Source: Ferrovibrio sp965278975 (GTDB lineage: Bacteria > Pseudomonadota > Alphaproteobacteria > Ferrovibrionales > Ferrovibrionaceae). From it: a stretch of 64,000 nt of DNA. The notes below the pieces were generated by a model that was not told the DNA's origin, ran no database searches, and saw only the letters and a list, made by a program, of their open reading frames with translations. Each line of letters opens with the position of its first letter. Position 1 is the stretch's first letter. The position numbers were made by a program, and so were the translations under genes. Shown here piece by piece: positions 35,783-44,156 of the stretch. The stretch spans positions 868,001 to 932,000 of the forward strand of contig NZ_OZ257126.1 in assembly GCF_965278975.1 (NCBI RefSeq), read 5' to 3'.

Positions 35783-37062
35783 AGGCCCAGCTCCCGCCGC
35801 CAATAGGCATACATGCCGCGAATCAGCGTCTCAGTCACCATGTGATCGGCCGGCGCCACCTCGCGACCGCCCAGTTCGCACAGCGTGCTGGCATCATCGC
35901 CGCGCCGGAAGCCCTGCTGGCTGAACTCGATCACCTCGCCATCATCGGCGGAAACGAAGCCGGCAGGGCCGAACAGATTGGCCTGCCGCAGGCGGCGACG
36001 GGTCATCTCTTCCGTATCGTCGGCAAAGCCGAAATGCGTCCAGACGAAATCGAAACTGCCTGGGCCAGCCGGCAGAATATGGCGCGTGGAGAGTGAATTC
36101 ACCTGCTGCTGGATGATCAGGCTGGGAAACAGCGTGATCATGGTGACGGTCGGCCCATTCCACCATGGCTCCGGCACCACATCCAGCAGGCGCGGATCGT
36201 TCAGGCTCATATCGGCCTTGAAGCTGGTGACGCCTTCGGTGACCGCGCCACCGCCGCCGGCATTGCGCTGTGAGATCATCACGGCATGGCGGCCATGCTG
36301 ATCCAGCACCATGCGCGACTGCTGATCGGCGCGCCACAGGCCGAAAGTGACGAACCAGGTATGCAGCAGGCCGGGATGATAGGGGTCTTTGATATTCTCC
36401 ATCATCAGTTTCCAGTTGCCTGGAATACGCTGGCGGTTGACGCCGAGCAGGGTGAGCTGCCGGCCTTTGAAGATGCGGTCGAGCCAGGGCATCACTTCCG
36501 GTCCGATATACTCCTCGAAGCCCGGCACTGCCGCATCGAAGCTGGCGAAAATCAGCCCGCCATAGCGGGCGACCTGCAATCGGGTAAGACCATTGGCCTT
36601 GAGATCGAAATCCGCCGGCATGCCGCCCTGGATCTCGTCACCTTTCTTCACACCCTGGCGGAACGGCAGCCCGGCAAGATCGCCGTTCAGCTTGTAAGTC
36701 CATTGGTGATAGGGGCAGACGAAACTGCGGGCATTGCCGCGCGGCTGCTGGCAGAAGCGCACGCCGCGATGGGCGCAGCGGTTCTCCACCACATGCACGG
36801 CGCCATCGCGGTCGCGCACCACGATCACGCTGCGCTCGCCGATGCGGCTGAGCCGGTAATCACCGGCCTTGGGGATTTCCGCCTCCAGGCCGACATAGCA
36901 CCAATGCGGCCCATAGAAGAAATGCTGCAATTCACGCTGATAGATCGCCGGGTCGGTATAGGCCCAATAGGGAATCCGGCTGGAGCCTGGACCAAGCCAA
37001 AGACGGTCCGGGTTGGCGGAAGCGGCCTTGAACGACTCCGGCGGCGGCATCTGCTGGTTCAT
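35779..37062 (-). CDS. Aromatic-ring-hydroxylating dioxygenase, alpha subunit (Rieske)
   Basis: The protein is 427 residues from ATG 37062, preceded by GGGAGGAG. The Rieske cluster motif C-x-H-x17-C-x2-H is seen in CAHRGVRFCQQP and FVCPYHQWTY near residues 95-120. The mononuclear iron site is ENIKDPYHPGLLHTWF (two His), with a distant Asp. It oxygenates an aromatic acid with electrons from a partner reductase. The closest families I recall are salicylate and anthranilate type oxygenases; the substrate is not certain. A promoter with a symmetric element precedes it. Confidence 0.9.
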   Translation of the reverse strand: MNQQMPPPESFKAASANPDRLWLGPGSSRIPYWAYTDPAIYQRELQHFFYGPHWCYVGLEAEIPKAGDYRLSRIGERSVIVVRDRDGAVHVVENRCAHRGVRFCQQPRGNARSFVCPYHQWTYKLNGDLAGLPFRQGVKKGDEIQGGMPADFDLKANGLTRLQVARYGGLIFASFDAAVPGFEEYIGPEVMPWLDRIFKGRQLTLLGVNRQRIPGNWKLMMENIKDPYHPGLLHTWFVTFGLWRADQQSRMVLDQHGRHAVMISQRNAGGGGAVTEGVTSFKADMSLNDPRLLDVVPEPWWNGPTVTMITLFPSLIIQQQVNSLSTRHILPAGPGSFDFVWTHFGFADDTEEMTRRRLRQANLFGPAGFVSADDGEVIEFSQQGFRRGDDASTLCELGGREVAPADHMVTETLIRGMYAYWRRELGL

Positions 37063-37082
37063 GCCTGCGGCTCCTCCCAATT

Positions 37083-37130
37083 TATTTGAATTCACAAATA
37101 CCGAATCCGCAGCCGTTGTCAATTCAAATA
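37083..37130 (-). promoter_or_regulatory. Promoter with inverted repeat upstream of the Rieske dioxygenase genes
   Basis: On the minus strand a consensus -35 TTGACA (37122-37117) is followed after 16 bases by TATTTG (37100-37095). Two perfect 10-base arms, TATTTGAATT (37083-37092) and AATTCAAATA (37121-37130), flank this region with a 28-base spacer, so a dimeric regulator could bind across the promoter. No regulator gene is adjacent. Confidence 0.55.
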
Positions 37131-37292
37131 CTTAACCGCCAGGCCATGGAACTCAGCCGCGATATTGCCCAATTGCCGACCAACTTTCGCAGGATTTCCC
37201 GGCTGAAATCCTTCTCACCCGCCGGGGCAGCCCGGCACGGCAAGAGCCGCCGGGATAGCCCGGTAAGAAAAGAGAGAAGAAGGAGATCAGAA

Positions 37293-37514
37293 ATGATTGC
37301 GTCTTCCCGCGTTACCAAAATTTCGGCCCTGGCGCTGCTCGCCCTGGTCGCCACCGGCTGTGAAAACATGAACAGCCAGCAGCAGCGTACCCTGAGCGGC
37401 GGCGCCATCGGTGCCGCGGCCGGTACCGCCATCGGCCTGATGACCGGCCATACCCTGGCCGGTGCCCTGATCGGTGGTGCTGGCGGTGCGGCCGTCGGCG
37501 CGATGTCGAAGTAA
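37293..37514 (+). CDS. Small glycine-zipper lipoprotein
   Basis: The protein is 73 residues. The signal peptide ends in a lipobox (LVATGC, cysteine 23), so it is likely a lipoprotein attached to the outer or inner membrane. After it comes a glycine-zipper stretch, SGGAIGAAAGTAIGLMTG, then GALIGGAGGAAVGAM, which pairs transmembrane-like helices. It resembles the YMGG/osmotically inducible OsmB-like small lipoproteins. AAGGAGATC precedes the ATG. It is followed by a strong terminator. The precise role is unknown. Confidence 0.85.
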   Translation: MIASSRVTKISALALLALVATGCENMNSQQQRTLSGGAIGAAAGTAIGLMTGHTLAGALIGGAGGAAVGAMSK

Positions 37515-37587
37515 CCGCCGCCTACTCTCCGGGTTTCATCCCCCGGGCCCGGCTGGGCTCGCTCCCCCCAGTCGCAGCCGGGCCGTC

Positions 37588-37631
37588 GCCCCCGCCCGGG
37601 CTTAATTGCCCCGGCGGGGGCGGTTTAATTT
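37588..37631 (+). terminator. Intrinsic terminator after the lipoprotein gene
   Basis: A 14-base stem, GCCCCCGCCCGGGC pairing with GCCCCGGCGGGGGC with about one mismatch, has a six-base loop TTAATT and is followed by GGTTTAATTT. It lies 73 bases after the lipoprotein stop and isolates puuD from it. Confidence 0.75.
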
Positions 37632-37715
37632 AACCGTCAAAAATCATTGACGCTCGGCTCCCCCTCGCATACCGCTTGGGCTGCGCATGTTGCAGCGCGA
37701 AATACGCGGGGCCGG

Positions 37716-38906
37716 ATGAGCGAGTTGTTCTGGGAGTGGGTCAATCTGACGATCCGCTGGATGCACCTGATCTTCGGCATTGCCTGGATCGGTTCGTCCT
37801 TCTTTTTCGTCTGGCTCGATAATTCGCTGCGCCCGAACAAGAAGTCGGGCGTGCTCGGCGAAACCTGGATGGTGCATGGCGGCGGCTTCTATTTCGTCGA
37901 GAAATACGCCGTGGCGCCACCCAACATGCCGGCGGAACTGCACTGGTTCAAATACGAGAGCTACGCCACCTTCCTCTCCGGCTTCCTGCTGCTGGCGGTG
38001 CTTTACTATCTCGGCGCCGATCTCTACCTGATCGACGAACGCGTCGCCAAGCTTACCCAGGCCGAGGCGGTTGGTTTCAGTATCGTTTCCCTGATCGTGG
38101 GCTGGCTGGTCTATGACCTGCTGTGCAAATCCCCCTTCGGCAAGAATGACGCCGTGCTGGCGGTCATCGGCTTCGTGCTGCTGGTACTGGCCGCCTACGG
38201 CTATGCCAAACTGTTCTCCGGCCGCGCTGCCTATATCCATGTCGGCGCGCTGATCGGCGCGATCATGACCGCCAACGTGTTCCACATCATCATCCCGAAT
38301 CAGAAACTGACGGTGGCGGCACTGATGGCCGGCCAGGCGCCGAATCCGATCTGGGGCAAGGAAGCCAAGCAGCGGTCGCTGCATAACAACTACCTCACCC
38401 TGCCGGTGCTGTTCGCCATGATCAGCAACCATTACCCGGTCACCTACGGCCATCCCTATGCCTGGGTGATCCTTGCCGGCGTGTTCATCGTCGGCGGCCT
38501 GGTGCGGCATTTCTTCAACCTGAAGAACCAGGGCCGCGGCGCCCGCTATGAATATCTGGTGGTCGCCTTCCTGGTCACCACCGCGCTGTTCTTCTTCACC
38601 AAATGGGACCCGCACAAGGCGGCACGCGATGCCCTGGCCGGTGACGCCAGCATCGAGTCGGTGCAGAAGATCGTTGCCGCGCGCTGCACGTCCTGCCACG
38701 CCGCCAAACCGACCTTCGACGGCATCACGGAAGCGCCCAAGGGCGTGATGCTGGAAACACCGCAGCAGATCCGCCGCTTCGCCGCCCAGATCAATCAGCA
38801 GGCGGTGCGCGCCGAAGCCATGCCGCCCGGCAATGTTACTGAGATCACGCCGGAGGAACGCGCCACACTCGGCGCCTGGATCGATGGCGGTGCCAAGCTT
38901 CAGTAA
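37716..38906 (+). CDS. puuD: Urate oxidase, PuuD type (membrane, C-terminal cytochrome c domain)
   Basis: The protein is 396 residues from ATG 37716. It has about eight or nine membrane segments starting with WVNLTIRWMHLIFGIAWIGS, and contains blocks LGETWMVHGGGFYFVEKY, IIPNQKLTVAALMAGQAPNP and LHNNYLTLPVLFAMISNHYP typical of PuuD. The C-terminal part has one haem c site, CTSCH (about residue 333), in a soluble domain. PuuD oxidises urate to 5-hydroxyisourate while passing electrons to the respiratory chain. UraH and UraD, which use its product, lie just downstream on the opposite strand. Confidence 0.93.
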   Translation: MSELFWEWVNLTIRWMHLIFGIAWIGSSFFFVWLDNSLRPNKKSGVLGETWMVHGGGFYFVEKYAVAPPNMPAELHWFKYESYATFLSGFLLLAVLYYLGADLYLIDERVAKLTQAEAVGFSIVSLIVGWLVYDLLCKSPFGKNDAVLAVIGFVLLVLAAYGYAKLFSGRAAYIHVGALIGAIMTANVFHIIIPNQKLTVAALMAGQAPNPIWGKEAKQRSLHNNYLTLPVLFAMISNHYPVTYGHPYAWVILAGVFIVGGLVRHFFNLKNQGRGARYEYLVVAFLVTTALFFFTKWDPHKAARDALAGDASIESVQKIVAARCTSCHAAKPTFDGITEAPKGVMLETPQQIRRFAAQINQQAVRAEAMPPGNVTEITPEERATLGAWIDGGAKLQ

Positions 38907-38915
38907 AAGCGGGCT

Positions 38916-39389
38916 TCAGTAAGGCACTTTATCCGGCTTGTCGCGCCATTCGTTGAACACGATGAGCGCCTCATCACGCAGCAGCGGCGCGCAGGGCAGC
39001 GTGCGCTGCGCCATCGGCAGCGCCAGTTCGCGATAGAGAAACGCATCGTCGAAATCGATCGCCGCCGCGTCATCCTGGGTGTTGGCATAGTAGAGGCCGT
39101 CGATCCGCGCCCAATAGGCGGCAGACAGGCACATCGGGCAGGGCTCGCAACTGGTATAGAGCGTGGCGCCACGCAGATCGAAGCGGCCCAAAGCCTTGCA
39201 GGCTTCGCGGATCGCCACCACCTCGGCATGGGCGGTGGGATCATTGGTGCCGGTCACCCGGTTCCAGCCCTCGCCGATAATGCGGCCATCCATCACCACC
39301 ACGGCACCGAACGGCCCGCCATGGCCGGCCTGCATATGCTCGCGGCTTAAGTCTATGGCGCGGCGCATGAAGGCAGCATGGTCAGCCAT
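38916..39389 (-). CDS. guaD: Guanine deaminase (cytidine/deoxycytidylate deaminase family)
   Basis: The protein is 157 residues. The zinc site is His54 and Glu56 in PTAHAEVVAIREA and Cys84, Cys87 in YTSCEPCPMCLSA. The C-terminal block YYANTQDDAAAIDFDDAFLY is characteristic of bacterial guanine deaminase (GuaD of Bacillus type). It turns guanine into xanthine and ammonia, feeding the urate pathway. It ends convergently with puuD, nine bases apart. Confidence 0.85.
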   Translation of the reverse strand: MADHAAFMRRAIDLSREHMQAGHGGPFGAVVVMDGRIIGEGWNRVTGTNDPTAHAEVVAIREACKALGRFDLRGATLYTSCEPCPMCLSAAYWARIDGLYYANTQDDAAAIDFDDAFLYRELALPMAQRTLPCAPLLRDEALIVFNEWRDKPDKVPY

Positions 39390-39391
39390 TC

Positions 39392-39745
39392 TCAGCTCCC
39401 GCGATAGGTCGAATAGCTCCAGGGCGTCGCCAGCAGCGGCACATGATAATGGCCGTTCGGCTCGGCGATGCCGAAACGGATCGGTACAGTATCGAGGAAG
39501 GCCGGTGCCACTGCTGCCACGCCAATCGTGCGGAAATAGCTGCCGATATGGAACACCAGTTCGTAGACACCGGTGCGGAAGGCATCGCCGGCCAGTACCG
39601 GCTCGTCGGTGCGGCCATCGCTGTTGGTGGTGGTGGTTTTCACCAGGGCACGCGCCTCGCCTTCCAGGCGGAACAGTTCCACCACCACGCCGGCGGCCGG
39701 CTTGCCGTTCATGGTATCCAGCACATGGGTACTCAGGCGGGCCAT
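39392..39745 (-). CDS. uraH: 5-Hydroxyisourate hydrolase
   Basis: The protein is 117 residues with the transthyretin-like fold. His7 (THVLDTMNGKPAAG), Arg45 (NSDGRTDEP) and His101 (HYHVPLLATPWSYSTY) are the active-site residues, and the C-terminal tetrapeptide YRGS at 114-117 is the hallmark of HIU hydrolase. It converts 5-hydroxyisourate to OHCU. It sits two bases from guaD and 16 bases from uraD in a minus-strand operon. Confidence 0.95.
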   Translation of the reverse strand: MARLSTHVLDTMNGKPAAGVVVELFRLEGEARALVKTTTTNSDGRTDEPVLAGDAFRTGVYELVFHIGSYFRTIGVAAVAPAFLDTVPIRFGIAEPNGHYHVPLLATPWSYSTYRGS

Positions 39746-39761
39746 CGCGCTCTCCTCCGGC

Positions 39762-40283
39762 TTACGGTTGCAGCAATGCTTCCAGGCGCATGCGGGCGAT
39801 CTTGCTCACTTCCATCAGCGCCACGGCCAGTTCGACATCGCTGTCATTCGCCAGCCGGCGCTCGAAATTGGCCAGTATCTGCGCCTTGCTGCGCAGCTTC
39901 ACGGCGATGATGAAGGGAAAGCCGTGCTTCTCGCGATAGGCCTGGTTCAGCTCGGTGATGCGGGCCTTTTCCCACGGACTCAAGGAGGTCAACCCGACAC
40001 TGTCCTGCTCATTGGTGGAATGGCTGGTCAGCGTGCCGGCATCGGCTTCCTTGCCGGCCAGTTCCGGGTGGGCATTGAGCAACGTGATCTGCGCATCGCG
40101 GCCACGCCGCCACACCGCGCCCAGCATGGCGGAATGGAGACTTTCGAGATCGCCGAACGGACGGTAGGCGGCAATGCTTTCCGCCGCCCAGGGCGAATGT
40201 TCGATGATGCCGCCGAGCCGGGCGGTGAACTCCGCCGCCGGCAACCCATTCAACTCGGCCATCAACGCAACAACGCCAGCCAT
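39762..40283 (-). CDS. uraD: OHCU decarboxylase
   Basis: The protein is 173 residues from ATG 40283, with GGAGG upstream. GIIEHSPWAAESIAAYRPF contains the conserved His next to the substrate, and NAHPELAGKEADAGTLTSHS, TELNQAYREKHGFPFI and ILANFERRLANDSDVEL are typical of UraD. It decarboxylates 2-oxo-4-hydroxy-4-carboxy-5-ureidoimidazoline to (S)-allantoin. Confidence 0.94.
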   Translation of the reverse strand: MAGVVALMAELNGLPAAEFTARLGGIIEHSPWAAESIAAYRPFGDLESLHSAMLGAVWRRGRDAQITLLNAHPELAGKEADAGTLTSHSTNEQDSVGLTSLSPWEKARITELNQAYREKHGFPFIIAVKLRSKAQILANFERRLANDSDVELAVALMEVSKIARMRLEALLQP

Positions 40284-40305
40284 GCCATCCTCCGGAATTG
40301 CGCCG

Positions 40306-41586
40306 TTATGGTAGCACCAGCACGGCGCGGAAATCATTCACATTGGTGAGTGTCGGCCCGGTCATCAGCAGGCCATCTGCTGCCTGGAAGAAGCCATAGC
40401 CATCATTATTCGCCAGCGCCGCCTTGGCCGAGACACCGGCGGCAGCCGCACGCGCGATGCTGTCCGGATGCAGCAGCGCGCCGGCATTATCCTCGCTGCC
40501 ATCGATGCCATCGGTATCGGCGGCGAGCGCATGCACACCTGCCAGCCCATCCAGCGCCACGGCCAGGCCGAGCAGGAATTCCGCATTGCGCCCGCCGCGC
40601 CCGTTGCCGCGCACAGTCACCGTGGTTTCGCCGCCTGAAAGCAGCACGCAGGGCGGATTGAGCGGCTGGCCATGGCGGCGCACCTGGCGCGAGATACCGG
40701 CCATCACGATCGCCACTTCGCGCGCCTCGCCTTCCAGTGCATCGCCCAGGATCAGCGGCGTGACGCCGAAATCCCGTGCCCGCTGGGCGGCGGCTTCCAG
40801 CGCCATCTGCGGCGCCGCCACCATGATATTGCGCACGTCCGCCAGGCGCGGATCGCCCGGCTTGGCGGTCTCGCCCTTTTCGGCGGCCAGATGCGCCACC
40901 ACCGCCGGCGGCGGCTTGATGCCGTATTTCGCCAGCACGGCGCGGGCATCGGCAAAGCTGGTGGGATCGGGCACCGTGGGACCCGAAGCAATCACCGCCG
41001 GATCATCGCCCGGCACATCGGAAATCAGCAAAGCCACCACCGGCGCCGGCGCGGCAGCCAGAGCCAGCCGCCCGCCCTTGATGCCGGAAAGATGCTTCCG
41101 CACGCAATTCATCTCGGCGATATTGGCGCCCGACCGCAGCAGAGCCTGGTTCACCGCCTGCTTGTCGGCCAGCGTCAAACCCTCAGCCGGCAAGGCCAGC
41201 AGGGCGGAACCGCCACCGGAAACCAGGCACAGCACCAGATCATCCGGGGTCAGGCCCTGCACCAGTTCCAGCATGTGGGCAGCGCCGCGCATGCCCGGTT
41301 CGTCGGGCACCGGGTGCGAGGCTTCCACCACCTCGATACGCTGGCAGGGCACGGCATGGCCGTAGCGCGTCACCACCAGGCCAGAAAGCGGCGCATCCTG
41401 GGGCCAGGCCTGCTCCACGGCACGGGCCATGGTGGCCGCCGCCTTGCCGCCGCCCACCACCACGGTGCGTCCTTTCGGTGGTTTGGGCAGGAACGGGGCC
41501 AGGCAGCGCGCAGGATCGGCAGCGGCCAGGGCCGCATCGAACAGGGCGCGCAGGAAAGCGTCGGCATCAAGTGTTGTCGAGGTCAT
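40306..41586 (-). CDS. Glycerate 2-kinase (MOFRL family; TtuD/GckA type)
   Basis: The protein is 426 residues. RTVVVGGGKAAATMARAVEQ is the N-terminal glycine-rich block, LVLCLVSGGGSALLALPA the next, and the C-terminal MOFRL domain is seen in LNPPCVLLSGGETTVTV and GRGGRNAEFLLGLAVALDG, ALAADTDGIDGSEDNAGAL. The family phosphorylates D-glycerate at C2 (older annotation: hydroxypyruvate reductase TtuD). In this cluster it would dispose of glyoxylate from ureidoglycolate after conversion to glycerate. It is divergent from allC, with 83 bases between. Confidence 0.88.
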   Translation of the reverse strand: MTSTTLDADAFLRALFDAALAAADPARCLAPFLPKPPKGRTVVVGGGKAAATMARAVEQAWPQDAPLSGLVVTRYGHAVPCQRIEVVEASHPVPDEPGMRGAAHMLELVQGLTPDDLVLCLVSGGGSALLALPAEGLTLADKQAVNQALLRSGANIAEMNCVRKHLSGIKGGRLALAAAPAPVVALLISDVPGDDPAVIASGPTVPDPTSFADARAVLAKYGIKPPPAVVAHLAAEKGETAKPGDPRLADVRNIMVAAPQMALEAAAQRARDFGVTPLILGDALEGEAREVAIVMAGISRQVRRHGQPLNPPCVLLSGGETTVTVRGNGRGGRNAEFLLGLAVALDGLAGVHALAADTDGIDGSEDNAGALLHPDSIARAAAAGVSAKAALANNDGYGFFQAADGLLMTGPTLTNVNDFRAVLVLP

Positions 41587-41669
41587 GGTTTTTGCTAACC
41601 CAAGCCCGATGGCTTTGCCAGGGCCGGGCGGGCGGCTATAGTCGGAAAAACCCGACTTCGAGGCTGAAA

Positions 41670-42917
41670 ATGTCCGCTGCCGCCCCCCGTTTCGCGCCCA
41701 AGATGATGGCCCGCCTGGATGAGCTGGGCCGCGTCAGCGACAATCCGGAAAATCTCACCCGCACCACCTTCACCCCCGCCCACAAGCAGGGCAATGCCCT
41801 GGCGCTGGGCTGGATGCAGGAAGCCGGCATGCAGACCTCGGCTGATGCCGCCGGCAACATCACCGGCATCTATGCCGGCAGCGATCCCAGCCTGCCACGC
41901 CTGATGCTCGGCTCGCACCTCGATACCGTGCGCAATGCCGGCAAGTATGACGGCATGCTGGGCGTGATCGCCGCCATTGCCTGCGTCGAGGAACTGCACA
42001 AGCAGGGCCGCCGCCTGCCCTTCGGCATCGAGGTGGTGGGCTTCTCCAACGAGGAAGGCACCCGCTTCGGCGCCACCATGACCGGCAGCCGCGCCATCAT
42101 CGGCGCTTTCGACGATGCCGTGTTCGAGGCCAAGGACCGCGATGGCGTCAGCTTCCGCGACGCACTGGTGGGCTTCGGCCTGGATCCCGCCGAGATACCG
42201 GCCGCCGCACGCAAGCCCGGCGAGATCGCCGCCTTCATGGAACTGCATATCGAGCAGGGACCCGTGCTGGAGCGCAACGGCCTGGCGCTTGGCGTCGTCA
42301 CCGCGATTTCCGGCGCGCGGCGCTACCGGGTCGAGATCAAGGGCCTGGCCGGCCATGCCGGCACGGTGCCGATGGGCGGGCGCCAGGACGCCCTGCTCGC
42401 CGCCGCCGAGATCGCGCTGTTCATCGAACAACGCTGCACCGGCACGCCCACCCTGGTCGGCACCGTCGGCCAGATGGAGGCCTTCCCCGGCGCGGTGAAC
42501 GTGATCCCCGGCATGGCACGCTTCTCCATCGATATCCGCGCCGCGCAGGACCCGGTGCGCGATACCGCCGCCGATGATGTGCTGGCCGAGATCAAGGCCA
42601 TCGCGGCGCGGCGCAAGGTGGAAGCCATCATCACGCCGCTGCACCACAGCGCCGCCACGCCCTGCGATCCCCGCCTGATGGATGCGGTGGAGCGCGCCAT
42701 CCTGGCGCAAAAGGTGCCGACCATGCGGCTGCCATCCGGCGCCGGCCATGACGCCATGACCATCGCCGCGATCTGCCCGGTCGGCATGATCTTCATGCGC
42801 TGCACCCGTGGCATCAGCCACAACCCGCTGGAAGCCGTGCTGCCCGAGGACGTGGAGCTGGCGACGGCGGCGCTGTATCACTTCGTTGAAAACTTTACTT
42901 TGGAGTCCCTGCAATGA
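41670..42917 (+). CDS. allC: Allantoate amidohydrolase-type Zn-dependent hydrolase (M20, AllC/HyuC)
   Basis: The protein is 415 residues from ATG 41670. Metal ligands can be followed: His83 and Asp85 (GSHLDTVRNAG), bridging Asp94 (YDGMLGVI), Glu127-Glu128 (GFSNEEGTRFG), and His in MELHIEQGPVLE. RRYRVEIKGLAGHAGTVPMG is the dimerisation domain, and LPSGAGHDAMTIAAICPVGM the last metal site. Allantoate amidohydrolase and ureidopropionase share this fold; position beside puuE and uraD favours allantoate, but N-carbamoyl amino acid hydrolase is possible. Confidence 0.82.
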   Translation: MSAAAPRFAPKMMARLDELGRVSDNPENLTRTTFTPAHKQGNALALGWMQEAGMQTSADAAGNITGIYAGSDPSLPRLMLGSHLDTVRNAGKYDGMLGVIAAIACVEELHKQGRRLPFGIEVVGFSNEEGTRFGATMTGSRAIIGAFDDAVFEAKDRDGVSFRDALVGFGLDPAEIPAAARKPGEIAAFMELHIEQGPVLERNGLALGVVTAISGARRYRVEIKGLAGHAGTVPMGGRQDALLAAAEIALFIEQRCTGTPTLVGTVGQMEAFPGAVNVIPGMARFSIDIRAAQDPVRDTAADDVLAEIKAIAARRKVEAIITPLHHSAATPCDPRLMDAVERAILAQKVPTMRLPSGAGHDAMTIAAICPVGMIFMRCTRGISHNPLEAVLPEDVELATAALYHFVENFTLESLQ

Positions 42918-44152
42918 GTCTCGACGCCGCCACCGCCTCGGCGCTGTACAGCTTCCTTACCGCCAACCAGGAGGCCATGCGCGCCATGCTGGCCGAACTG
43001 GTGAAGGTGCCGTCCGACAACCCGCCAGGCGATTGCGCGCCCCATGCGATGCGCGCCGCCGAACTGCTGGAAGGACTGGGCCTTACCGTCGAGCGCCATC
43101 CGGTGCCCGCCGACCTGGTGCAGCAGAACGGCATGATCAGCTGCACGAATCTGATCGTGCGGCAGAAATTCAGCGACGGCGGCCCCGTGGTGGCTCTGAA
43201 TGCCCATGGCGACGTGGTGGCGCCGGGCGAAGGCTGGAGCGTCGATCCCTATGCCGCCGTGGTCAAGGACGGCGTGATGTATGGCCGTGGCGTCGCGGTG
43301 TCGAAATCCGACTTCGTCACCTATGCCTTCGCGCTGCTGGCCCTGAAGGCATCTGGCGCGAAACTCAAGGGCGCAATCGAACTGCACCTGACCTATGACG
43401 AGGAAGCCGGCGGTGCCATCGGCCCGCAATGGATCCTGGAACAGGGCTTGAGCAAGCCCGACTATGCCTTCTCCGCCGGCTTCTCCTATGCCGTGACCAC
43501 GGCGCATAACGGCTGCCTGCATCTGGAAGTGACCGTGAGCGGCCTTTCCGCCCATGCCGCGCGGCCCGATACCGGGCATGACGCGCTGGAGGCCGCCAAC
43601 CGGGTGCTGACCGCGCTCTATGCCTATCGCAACGGTCTCGGCGCGCTGAAATCCAAGGTCGCCGGCATCGTTTCGCCGAGCATGGTGGTGGGCCTGATCA
43701 AGGGCGGCATCAACACCAACGTGGTGCCCGACAAGGTGAGCTTCCGGCTCGACCGCCGCATGATCCCGGAGGAGAATCCGGCCGAGGTGGAAGCCGCCTT
43801 GCGCGAAGTGATCGCCACCGCCGCCAGCGGCCTCAAGGGCATCACGGTGGAAACCCGCCGCATCATGCTGGCCAAGCCATTCGGCGCCGTGCCGGGCGTG
43901 GAAAAGCTGATCGAGATCCTGTGCCGCCAGGCGACGCAAATCATGGGCAAGCCGGTCGAGACCGAAGGCATCCCTCTCTACACCGACGCGCGGCATTATT
44001 CCGCCGCCGGCATCAAGACCGTGCTCTACGGCGCCGGGCCGCGCAATCTGCTGGAAGCCAACGGCCACCGCGCCGACGAGAAGCTGGTGCTGACCGACCT
44101 GTACAAGGCGACCGAGGTGGTGGCGCGCACGCTGGCCGAACTGATGGGTTGA
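42914..44152 (+). CDS. M20 family metallopeptidase (ArgE/DapE/ACY1-like)
   Basis: The protein is 412 residues and overlaps the allC stop by ATGA. ALNAHGDVVAPGEGWSVDPY carries the His-x-Asp pair, VMYGRGVAVSKSDFVTYAFA the bridging Asp region (Ser-Asp), LTYDEEAGGAIGPQW the Glu pair, and GKPVETEGIPLYTDARHYS and YGAGPRNLLEANGHRADEKL the C-terminal ligands. It hydrolyses an amide or carbamoyl bond, but the substrate is not obvious. Operon position suggests a role in purine or ureide breakdown, for example an N-carbamoyl compound, beside AllC. Confidence 0.8.
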   Translation: MSLDAATASALYSFLTANQEAMRAMLAELVKVPSDNPPGDCAPHAMRAAELLEGLGLTVERHPVPADLVQQNGMISCTNLIVRQKFSDGGPVVALNAHGDVVAPGEGWSVDPYAAVVKDGVMYGRGVAVSKSDFVTYAFALLALKASGAKLKGAIELHLTYDEEAGGAIGPQWILEQGLSKPDYAFSAGFSYAVTTAHNGCLHLEVTVSGLSAHAARPDTGHDALEAANRVLTALYAYRNGLGALKSKVAGIVSPSMVVGLIKGGINTNVVPDKVSFRLDRRMIPEENPAEVEAALREVIATAASGLKGITVETRRIMLAKPFGAVPGVEKLIEILCRQATQIMGKPVETEGIPLYTDARHYSAAGIKTVLYGAGPRNLLEANGHRADEKLVLTDLYKATEVVARTLAELMG

Positions 44153-44156
44153 CGTG

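Noticed and set aside
37647..37675. Promoter TTGACG-N17-TACCGC before puuD
   Set aside because: The -10 is too far from consensus to be listed as a feature.
38897..38922. Direct repeat GCTTCAGTAA twice at the puuD/guaD junction
   Set aside because: Each copy overlaps coding ends and the distance is short; it is probably chance or a small local duplication.
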